A stretch of DNA of 64,000 bases from NCBI RefSeq assembly GCF_011386835.1, contig NC_088795.1, forward strand, positions 116,267,434-116,331,433, written 5' to 3'. A program made the position numbers and the translations under genes. Position 1 is the first letter of the stretch. Every line of letters begins with the position of its first letter. Positions 55,211 to 64,000 of the stretch are shown piece after piece. The notes below the pieces were generated by a model. That model was not told the origin of the DNA, did no database searches, and saw only the letters and a program-made list of their open reading frames with translations. Source of the DNA: Chrysemys picta bellii. Lineage: Eukaryota > Chordata > Testudines > Emydidae.

Positions 55211-56203
55211 GCCTCTGTATAAGCTTGAAAGCTGTTGTCTCTTACCAGCATAAGTTGGTCCAATAAAAGATATTGCCTCTCCCCGCTTGTCTGTGAATTA
55301 GCATTTAGTCTTTTGGACCTCTTCCGTTAACACTGACAAGCTTTAAAAAATGTGACGTTCACATTTGAGTGAGCATATGAATATGTTTGGTGCTGATGTG
55401 TGAATTTGTGAAGGAAAAATGAATTACTTTATGAATATGTTGATTTCATAAGGAAACACACTGGTGCACTGTGGCCTCTTTCTATACAGCAAATTTATAT
55501 GACCTTGGGGGAATTATCCCCAGTACAAGGGAAAATCCTCCAGTGGCTCAGACATTCCAAAGAGGCTCCTATGTCACCTCTTTTACTAATGCCAATATGG
55601 CAGATGAGGCAATCGCTGGCTATGATTTTGACTCCGCAGGGCTGAAAGTGGCCAGCATAAGTTAGAGCAGCCATCAGGTCAGCCATTGTTATTCATTTGT
55701 TAATCTCATGTATTTAAAAAAATGCAAGAAGCATATTCTCAAAAAGATAAGGGGACAGAAGCTGGAACAGGAACCAGTGTGTAAAAAAACAAACAAAAAA
55801 AAGTAAAATAGGAAGTGGAGCTAGGGCTGCTGCACCAAAAATATTGAACTAGAAGCCTTTGTAGAGGGTCTCACTCTCCTCTATACGGAACCCTCGGACA
55901 TACCAATGCACTATGAGGAAAGGGAACTGGCAAATTCAAAGGAAATCGAACATGTCACATTTTGCCCCAAGCCTGTTTAAAGCAGTGCCTTTCTAGCTAT
56001 AGCTGCAGCAAATCAATAAGGGCCTCTGAATGACATGTCACATCCCATGTTCTTTCACAGGATGCCTGTGATCTCTCTTGCATGACAATTTTTCTTGACA
56101 GCTTATTCCACGCTATAATTTTTTGCATTTAAGTAGGGTCTTTCATGTGGTGATCTCACATACAGTCCCTTACAAGTGGTGTGTATCTCTATTATATAGT
56201 TAG

Positions 56204-57870
56204 TAGGGCTGTCAAGCAATTAAAAAAAGTAATCGTGATTAATAGTGCGATTAATCGCACTGTTAAACAATAATAGAATACCATTTATTTAAATATTTTT
56301 AGATGTTTTCTACATTTTCAAATATATTGATTTCAATTACAACACAGAATACAAAGCGTACGGTGCTCACTTTATATTTATTTTTGAATACAAATATTGG
56401 CACTGTAATAAAACAAAAGAAATAGTATATTTCAATTCACCTAATACAAGTACTGTAGTCCAATCTCTTTATCATGAAAGTTGAATTTACAAATGTCGAA
56501 TTATGTAAAAAAAAAACTGCATTCAAAAATAAAACAATGTAAAACTTTAGAGCCTACAAGTCTACTCAGTCCTACTTCAGCCAATCGCTCAGACAAACAA
56601 GTTTGGTTTCGTTTGCAGGAGATAATGGTGTCCACTTCTTGTTTACAATGTCACCTGAAAGTGAGAACAGGCATTCGCATGGCACTGTTGTAACCAGCAT
56701 CGCAAGATATTTACGTGCCAGATGTGCTAAATATTCATATGTCCCTTCATGTTTCAACCACCATTCCAGAGGATATGCATCCATGCTGATGACGGGTTCT
56801 GCTCGATAACAATCCAAAGCAGAGCAGACCGATGTATGTTCATTTTAATCATCTGAGTTACATGCCACCAGCAGGTTGATTTTTTTTTTTTTGGGGTGGT
56901 TCGGGTTCTGTAGTTTCCGCATCGGAGTGTTGCTCTTTTAAGACTTCTGAAAGCACGCTCTACACCTCGTCCCTCTCAGATTTTGGACAGCACTTCAGAT
57001 TCTTAAATCTTGGGTCAAGTGCTGTAGCTATTTTTAGAAATCTCACACTGGTACCTTCTTTGTGTTTTGTCAAATCTGCAGTGACAGTGTTCATAAATCA
57101 AACAATATGTGCTGGGTCATCATCTGAGACTGCTATAACATGAAATATACGGCAGAATGTGGGTAAAACAGAGCAGGGGACATACAATTCTCTCCCAAGA
57201 AGTTCAATCACAAATTTAATTAATACACTATTTTTTTAACAAAGATCACCAGCATGGAAGCATGTCCTCCGGAATAGTGGCTGAAGCATGAAGGGGCATA
57301 GGAATGTTTAGAATATCTGGCACGTAAATACTGGCTACCAAAGTGCCATGCAAACACCTGTTCTCACTTTCAGGTGACATTGTAAATAAGAAGCAGGCTT
57401 CAGTATCTCCCGTAAATGTAAACAAACTTGTTTGTCTTAGCGATTGGCTGAACAAGAAGTAGGACTGAGTGGACTTGTAGGCTCTGAAGTTTTACATTGT
57501 TTTGTTTTTGAGTGCAGTTATGTAACAACAAATGTAGATTTTTTGTTGTTGTTATATAAGTTACGCTTTCACGATAAAGATTGCACTACAGTACTTGTAC
57601 AAGGTGAATTGAAAAATACTATTTCTTTTATCATTTTTACAGTGCAAATATTTTTAATCAGTAATAATAAAGTAAACACTGTACACTTTGTATTCTGTGT
57701 TGTAATAGAAATCAATATATTTGAAAATGTGAAAAACATCCAAAAATATTTAATAAATTTTAATTGGTATTCTATTGTTTAACAGTGCAATTAATTGTGA
57801 TTAATTTTTTTAATTGCAGTTAATTTTTTTGAGTTAATCGCGAGTTAACTGCGATTAATCGACAGCCCTA
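56204..57870 (-). mobile_element. Fold-back hAT element, copy 2
   Basis: Same family as 1413-3018. It starts TAGGGCTGTCAAGC and ends CGACAGCCCTA. The target duplication is ATAGTTAG (56196-56203) / ATAGTCAG (57871-57878), 7 of 8. The inverted arms are about 56204-56785 and 57256-57870. The left arm, on the minus strand, encodes CECLFSLSGDIVNKK. The right arm, on the plus strand near 57360-57450, encodes the same CLFSLSGDIVNKKQ block. The transposase 3' end is therefore present twice, facing inward. An 81-residue frame (56817-56572) includes EWWLKHEGTYEYLAHLARKY. Confidence 0.87.
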
Positions 57871-57878
57871 ATAGTCAG

Positions 57879-60041
57879 TGTCATGAATAGAACCCGTGTT
57901 TCCTGACTCCCTGTCCACTGCTTTCATCACTAGACTAAACTACATCTTTGGAATAGATGTGCATTATTTAACTCTCTTATTACCAGTTACTAAACCTAGA
58001 TTTACTTGAATCTCAAGGATCTGCTGTTTTCCCACTTATTAGTGGCAGTGGTCAGAAATGCTGGATATATAAAGTGAACCGCACTTCTTTGCTAAGCAAA
58101 GGTGCATGGCCTATGCACAATGTAAGCCTCCGAAACAGAGGTTACGTGAGATTTTAAAAGATACATAGGCATTTTGCTGTCTCTCTGCACAGGGTGAATG
58201 TTACCCTTAGAAGATGACTGTATGATGAGATATAGTTCATTTTACAGTATCATTTAACAAGGCATCTTAGAGGTATATGCATTTGGAAAGGCATTACTGG
58301 ACTAAACATTCAGCTCCTAAAATACATCTATACAGAAGAAAAAAAGAGTGGCATTGAGTCTCAGCCTGGGTCAATGGGCTCATGCTACAGGGCTAAAAAC
58401 AGCAGTGTAGATGTTCAGACTTGGGCTGGAGCCTGGGCTCTGAGGCCTTCCCCCACGCCAAGTTTCAGAGCCCAAGCTGGAGTGTCTACGTGGCTATTTT
58501 TAGCTTATAGCATGAACCCTGGGAGCCTGACTCAGATGACATGGGCTCTGAGATTCACTACCATGGGGTTATTTTGTTATGTAGACATACCCCTAGACAC
58601 ATTTCATGTGACTGAGCTAATTCCCTTAAAAAAATTAATTCCTGAAACTAACAGACAAATTCAATGAAACTATTTTATTTGTTGTTTGAATTTTCAGCCA
58701 AAATAATCTGGATTAAAGATATTTAAATTACAACAGAAGATCCTATTATAATACTTTTCCTTTTGTAATCTTTTTGCAGTGACGAAAGTGAAGACATTAC
58801 CATCTAGAGTAAATGCTGTGTGCCATAGTTACAATTCCTTCTGGAATTTCCCCTTTTTCACCGAGATATCATTTAACATACTACTAGCCTGTGTAACAAA
58901 CTGGTATACATACCAGTGAGAGCTGATATGCCTTTTCTCCAGTGCCAAGCCATTAATCCTGATACACACCATCATTAAGAGACATACTAAAGCCCTCAGT
59001 AACATAACTGTGCTTTCTTTTGGCTAAGTAATTCAAATGGCATTGCTCTCCATTCTGTGTTAACACTTTCTTGGTGTCATGTAAACAGCATGCCATTGCT
59101 ACTACTGGCAAATGCCCATAATTTTTTTACTCTTTGACATGCTATCATACCCCCTCAAAAACCACTTTTCCTCCATCCCTACTTGCTATATACCCCAAAA
59201 GTAATTTAAATGGTAGTTATTTTACTTCCTATACATCCATGATGCCTTACATACCACTCAATAGATCTTTTGACAAAACATGGTAAACCCAAGTCACTAA
59301 ATAGTCATCTTAGACTGTAGGTTCCTCTAAATTCAGTTTACACACTTTGTAAAGCCCCATGTATTTCTAACAGTGCTCATTTTGTTCAACCTTGAAAATA
59401 TTGGCTTTTATCATACTTGGAGTGCTGTGAAGCTAGTTCCAAAATTGTTCCAAAAACTCTAGTGAGAGTTTGGACTGTTGTCAACCATGTAAGGAGCTTA
59501 CCCTGTCTTCCCTTAGAAGTGTTAACAACATGGCCGTTAAAAATGTCCTAATGTAAATTTTTTACTCAGATTAATGGAACTAGCAACCATACTAAATTTC
59601 ACCGCTTCATTCATTTCACTTTCATTTTTGATTTATCCTTCATCTCTACATCTATTTATGTACTATAACCCTCGTGAAGTAGAGACCTTGACTTAATGCA
59701 TTTTTGAGCTATGCAGGCCTGATCCAAAGACTGAGGCAAAGGAAAGATTCCAATTGACTACAATGAACTTTGGATCAGAGACTATAAAATAAATAATATT
59801 ATGACACTTGCAACTAAAGACTTGCATGATGGAAATAAGAACTCTCTGGGTGGCTGCCCCCAGCATATTCATACTAGCATACCCTACTGCTTCCGACCTA
59901 ATCAGAGTGCCCTGTTTCTAGCCTATACAATCTGCTCAGTCTAGAAGAAGCCAAATATAGGCTTATGGATTATTTTGTTACAATATTTCTAATGGGAGAT
60001 TACTTATTAACAATGGAGAATTACCCTTAGCAATACATCCC
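57879..60041. other. No gene seen
   Basis: Non-coding apart from the MITE-like repeat at 58325-58595. A partial copy of the palindromic repeat lies near 59720-59780. Confidence 0.4.
58325..58595. repeat. MITE-like repeat, sister of 45795-46100
   Basis: The ends ACATCTATACAG and GTAGACATACCCC and the internal blocks AGTGTAGATGTTCAGACTTG and TTTCAGAGCCCAAGC match the 45.9-kb copy in order. Non-coding. Confidence 0.5.
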
Positions 60042-60930
60042 TGTGACACAGGGATCCCTTGATGCCAATTGGCAGAATACACAAGGGATGCATAGAGTTT
60101 TACAGAGATCCCCTGGGTCAGATATATGCACAGTAATTCACCAAAGGGTGTCATGTGTGGTCTCTACTAAGAGCCAGTGGCCCACTGGTCATCATAACTT
60201 GTACATACATTTTGAAATGATTATGTATCTTATGGTAAGGCAGGTCAACAGGAGGTCCACTGTGCATATAGGTCTACTTGCATGTGGAGTCAAAATGCTA
60301 ATCAAGAGATTGTGAAATCTTCAAGAGAGGGAATGTACAGGAAGAAATAAAACAGCAGAATGGGATCCTGTTTATGAGAAAAGACTCTGGCTTGCTGGTG
60401 TGTATGTGGGGCAAAGGTACCCCCTGAATCTTTCACCAAGGAAGCAAGCTATCCGTTTGGCGTGTCTCATGAACAAAAGGTGACAGCTGAGTCTTGCCGT
60501 AAAATGCTACAAGGACTTTGGGGGTGAGCATTTGCTCTAAGACATGAAAGGAACTAGTTAAATAAATCTAGGGTTTAGAATGCAAGTTCATATATTTAAT
60601 TCTCTGTTTCCAATATTTCATCTGAATCTTGTCTCTGTTAAATAAACTCTTGCTTGTTTTCACTGTAAACATATCTAAGTGCTGTGTTACGCAGAGCTGT
60701 GATCTAGGCTGTAACTAGTAAAGCTGGGTTGTACTGTTCCTTTGGGAACAGCAAATCTATACTGCAAGTGTCCAGTGGAACAGCAGCTGGATGCTCGAGG
60801 GAAATGTTTGGAGGGCTCAAGGGTTGTAAGTGGCTATCACTATGCAGAAGGACACCAGAACAGGTGTAGGTAGAGTGGGGAGTGCTTGTGTTGCCCATGG
60901 CTGGTGGAGTCAGGGATCTGAACTCTGGCA
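60042..60930 (+). mobile_element. LTR-like element with polyadenylation signal
   Basis: It begins TGTGACACAGGGATCCCTTG. AATAAA is at 60641-60646, followed by TTGCTTGTTTTCACTG, like an R-U5 boundary. It ends somewhere before the CR1 3' end at 60931, which may have inserted near or at its right edge. No target duplication was found, so the right boundary is soft. It resembles turtle retroelement LTRs that I recall. Confidence 0.5.
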
Positions 60931-61305
60931 GATAAGAACATAAGAATGGCCCTACTAGATCAGACCAAAGTTCCATCTAGCCCAGTATCCTGCCTTCCGA
61001 CAGTGGCCAGTGCCAGGTGCCCCAGAGGGAATGAACAGAACAGGTAATCATCAAGTGATCCATCCCCTGTTGCTCATCCCCAGCTTCTGGCAAACAGAAG
61101 CTAGGGACACCACTCCTGCCCATCCTGGCTAATAGCCATTGACCCTATCCTTCATGAATTTATCTAGTTCTTTTTTGAACCCTGTTATGGTCTTGGCCTT
61201 CACAACATCCTCTGGTAAGGAGTTCCACAGGTTGACTGTGCGTTGTGTGAAGAAATACTTCTTTTTATTTGTCTGATACAGATAAAACTTCCTCAGACTA
61301 AGGGC
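60931..61305 (-). mobile_element. CR1 LINE 3' end, second subfamily
   Basis: The plus strand reads GATAAGAACATAAGAATGGC, then CAGACCAAAGTTCCATCTAG and AGTGGCCAGTGCCAGGTGCC. This is a CR1 subfamily distinct from the two ATAG-GACTGG copies. It ends near TTCCTCAGACTAAGG, where a tandem array begins. Confidence 0.8.
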
Positions 61306-61310
61306 CTATT

Positions 61311-61414
61311 GTAGCAAGGTGCCTCACGGGCCTGTGGTAGCAAGGTGCCTCATGGGCCTGTGGTAGCATGGTGCCTCACGGGCCTGTGGTAGCATGGTGC
61401 CTCACGGGCCTGGG
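61311..61414 (+). repeat. Minisatellite, 4 x 26 bp
   Basis: The unit starts GTAGCAAGGTGCCTCACGGG and ends CCTGTG. Four units run without gaps: units 1 and 2 have AGCAAGG, units 3 and 4 AGCATGG, unit 2 has CATGGG for CACGGG, and the last ends CCTGGG. Few differences suggest recent expansion. Confidence 0.92.
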
Positions 61415-62250
61415 TACCCCCAGGAAGATCACAATCACCCCACACAAAATAAAAATGTGTAACAAACTAATCAACCAAACAGGTTCTATGGGACACTTGC
61501 TATGGGAAAACTACAAGGGATAGGCCTTCAAAAAACAGGTTAGAAACAGAATTAATCTAATCTTACTCACGGAGCTTTGCTTTCTTTTGAGTGGGGTCAT
61601 TCTGGAAGACTACTTGATTACTGAGTTTGGACCATCATGGAAAACAATGGTTTCTAAAAAATCCAAGTACGTACTTCAGAATCAGATCCTCTCTAGATGG
61701 AAAAGTGATAACATCCTGGATGTAATTCACTGCATCATTGGAGTTTCCTCTGTTGGATGAGTAAACCCCTTGTGTACAAACACTTTTGTTGCTTTACACA
61801 ACGCAGGCTGAATGTGGCGTACTTTTGAATAAAATCCAGCTCTCTCTGTTTCAGAGCTCTTACTGAAGGTCTCTGGGGTAAAGGATGGCCTTGCTCACAT
61901 ATAATTTATCTCAACAACTCCCCAAAGGTGAGATGTAATATTCTATGACTCAAGTTTTGTCCTACTGCATTTTCTGGTGTAGCTTGCTTCTGTCTTAGTC
62001 TTGCCTATTAGGTCTCTCTCCATACTGTAGAATTTCAGTGACGTTGTGCCCTCAAAAACGTAATGAATTCAATGGGTGTTGCAGGTGCTCGTTACGTCTG
62101 GAAATCAGGTCACTTTCTTTAGGTGTCTAAATGTGGATTTAAGTGCATAACTCTAGTCTCCCAACTTTGACAACGTTTAACTTTGGATTGCAATTACAAA
62201 AATCAAAATTTAAGAGTGCCACTGAGAGTACATTGAATTGTGTGGGAGGG
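61415..62250. other. No gene seen
   Basis: Non-coding sequence between the minisatellite and the third LTR copy, with short unrecognised frames. Confidence 0.4.
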
Positions 62251-63033
62251 TGTAGTGGGGTGGCTGCCCCACTCCCTGAATTTGGGCTGCAGCAGGCCAG
62301 TGGGCCTGCGCAGAGAGGGAGCCAATCAGGGAAGGCCTTATAGGGAGCCAATCAGGGCCAGGCTCAGCCCTATAAGAAGGCTGCTAAGGACAGGAGCACT
62401 CTGTCCCAGGCCTTTGACAGGGGAAGGTCTGTCTCCAGGGTGGGAGACTAGCACCTGGGACAGCGCAGTGCTGGGCAGGCCCGGGGGAGCAGAAGGAAAC
62501 TCCAGCCCGAAGTCTGTCAGGCTGCAGGCCCTGAAGGGAAGGGCCTAGCCGGTGCTAGGGGCTGAAGGGGAAGTGGCCCAGGGATGTGGACAGACGGAGA
62601 GAGAGAAGGAGGGCAGGACGGCTGCCACTAGAGGGTCCCTGGGTTGGGACCCAGAGTAGTGGGCAGGCCTGGATCCCCCCCATTTCCCCCTTGCCTTGCA
62701 CCTGGCCGACGGAGTGGCCATCTAGAGCTGCACCAACCCCCTGCCAAGAGGGGAGTGACTTTGAGGGTGCAGTTGGCCATATCGGCCAGGACGCAGAGAG
62801 GCAGCTGATTGATCCCCCCCTGGAAGGGGGCGAGGATGGACTAAGGGGCACTGCCGGAGGGCAGTGGCTCGAAGAGGACACCGCGAGCTTGGGGAGCAAC
62901 GCGGGTCCGGACACGCCAACCGAGGGCGAGATGACGGACGGGACATCACCAGGAGGGGGCGCTCCACTGGACAGAGCTAATTCCCAAGACAACCAGTAGG
63001 AGGCACCAGGTGGTGAGTCCCAACCCCGTCTCA
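62251..63033 (+). mobile_element. Solo LTR, CCAAT/TATA family, copy 3
   Basis: It starts TGTAGTGGGGTGGCTGCCCC and ends near CCCCGTCTCA. CCAAT is at 62348-62352 and TATAAGAA at 62371-62378, as in copies 1 and 2. The flanks GAGGG (62246-62250) and GAGAG (63034-63038) match at 4 of 5. Internal blocks shared with copy 2 include CTGGGTTGGGACCCAGAGTA, and with copy 1 GAGCTAATTCCCAAGACAAC. Frames of 137-173 codons across it are chance frames in GC-rich sequence. Confidence 0.75.
62348..62378 (+). promoter_or_regulatory. CCAAT and TATA boxes of LTR copy 3
   Basis: GAGCCAATCAGGGCC is followed about 20 bp later by CCCTATAAGAAGG. A second CCAATCAGGG lies about 25 bp upstream (near 62321), so this copy has a doubled CCAAT block. 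The arrangement matches copy 1. Confidence 0.5.
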
Positions 63034-64000
63034 GAGAGATACAGAATTGAGCAGACTTATAGTGAGAAGTGGGCAATACGTCACATGGTATTAAAAATTA
63101 ATTTGGCTCTTACCAGTAACATTAGTGGTATGCTAGTGGGAGCAGAGGATTTGTCAGACACCAGTACAAAATGTGACACATGCTAATGGAATGTGTGGCA
63201 CACTACCAGTAGCAAAGCCAATATGCAACAGAGCACCAGGATTCAAAATAAAATACTGATGTCAAATAGCCTACTATAAAGGATACTGCCTAGTCTACTA
63301 CCTCAGAACACTCAAAGGTATGCTAGTGACAGCTGGTGGCCAGCATGCCTTATAAGTGTGTGTATGTCTGGCTGTAATATTGGAATTTCTTTTTGAAAAT
63401 AGTTAAGACCTGACATACACTAAGCAATGTGTATTTCCATTTGTTTCTTCATACAATAGGATTATTACCAAATAGTTCGCTTTTCTTATTAGGCCAGATC
63501 AAGAATAACCATTTAGAGTGGGGTAGAGTTTTTGCTTTATCTCATTATGAAGGTGTTTGGGCTACTGTAAGGATTAAACACCACATCCAGATCTTTCAGG
63601 CCCTTCCCTCAGGGCATGGTTTATTTAATTCCTATTAAAAACAAATCCGAAAGTAACACCAGACTGTTATTTCCCTAGCAAACACAAGCTGCAGAGACCC
63701 AGAGAGCTTTCAGTCTGCACCTCTCTCTACTCCAGGACCAAACACAGGAGCCAACCTCCCTCATACAGCTCTCCTCCAATTGAGCTATGTTAACGCTTCA
63801 CAGGCATCACCTGACCCCCTTCCCAGCTGAGTCTGATAACTGAAGAAGATTGGTCCCAGGCTCCAGGGCCCTTAAAGGACAAGCCACCCTGTATCAAAAG
63901 GGTACGTACCTCTGGGGAGAACAAAAGTCTAGAGGTGTTTTGGAAGCTAGATATCTTTATTGGTGTTACAAACAACTATTTTAATACCACATCTACTTTG
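63034..64000. other. No gene seen; right edge resembles another LTR-like repeat
   Basis: From about 63560 the sequence (GGGCCCTTAAAGGACAAGCC near 63868) looks like an interspersed LTR-type repeat in minus orientation that runs to the window end. No boundary can be fixed. Confidence 0.35.

Larger units (their letters stand above)
50576..56195. other. Gene-free stretch with small old repeats
   Basis: No coding gene is visible over about 5.6 kb. It contains a T-run near 51051, a (TG)n run near 51560, MIR traces, a palindromic repeat and a MITE-like repeat, listed separately. The frames at 51193, 52076, 52626, 53393 and 55471 are short and match nothing I know. Confidence 0.45.

Noticed and set aside
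55471..55665. 64-codon frame ANLYDLGGIIPST
   Set aside because: It resembles a chance frame in non-coding sequence. No homology recalled.
61311..61414. Possible CRISPR-like array
   Set aside because: The units are contiguous without spacers, so it is a simple minisatellite in a eukaryotic genome.
62555..63076. 173-codon minus-strand frame
   Set aside because: It lies within the GC-rich LTR copy 3 and has a low-complexity Ser/Pro-rich product.

Overview
The window looks like vertebrate nuclear DNA made almost entirely of transposable elements. It is most likely from a turtle or a close reptile. I found no host exon, rRNA gene, functional tRNA gene or CRISPR array. The lineage call rests on four things: CR1 LINE 3' ends (one ending in an ATTCATAG microsatellite), a tRNA-derived SINE with a CR1-like tail, DIRS and Penelope-like retrotransposons, and many GC-rich hAT miniature elements. 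It is an inference from recalled repeat families, not from a host gene.

Left part (1-17 kb). A large, decayed transposase-like gene runs on the minus strand from about 7.6 kb to the window start. It belongs to an animal-wide repetitive family that I cannot name. A solo LTR (4801-5948, 5-bp target duplication ACCAC) and a second block holding a fold-back hAT (1413-3018) and another solo LTR (3144-3782) split it into three pieces. Next come a shortened DIRS element (7640-10630) cut by a solo LTR (8519-9515), a hAT-like transposase remnant carrying a MITE (11.3-12.3 kb), a tyrosine recombinase plus SGNH-hydrolase remnant (Ngaro-like, minus strand, about 13.2-14.0 kb), a third worn DIRS copy (14.56-16.8 kb) and a SINE.

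Middle part (17-36 kb). This holds LTR-like repeats, a solo LTR with a MITE inside it, two hAT copies set head to tail exactly 8 bp apart (22.3-24.8 kb), another hAT transposase remnant (28.0-29.3 kb), MIR-like SINE pieces, and six GC-rich hAT MITEs with perfect 8-bp target duplications between 25.3 and 36.1 kb.

Centre (36171-42376). A nearly complete 6.2-kb DIRS retrotransposon lies on the minus strand. It has inverted terminal repeats, an internal complementary region matching both outer ends, and one open 1510-codon frame coding for gag, reverse transcriptase, RNase H and a methyltransferase-like region. The overlapping tyrosine recombinase frame carries one frameshift. This is the best-preserved gene system in the window.

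Right part (42.4-64 kb). A Penelope-like RT fragment is split by a CR1 insertion at its catalytic aspartates and followed by an LTR. Then come a 3.1-kb CR1 with a nested MITE, old SINE pieces, a second copy of the fold-back hAT (56204-57870), an LTR-like element, a CR1 end with a four-unit 26-bp tandem array, and a third copy of the CCAAT/TATA-bearing LTR family. The genes do not form a host pathway. The window is a layered record of insertions, many with target duplications that fix the order of events.
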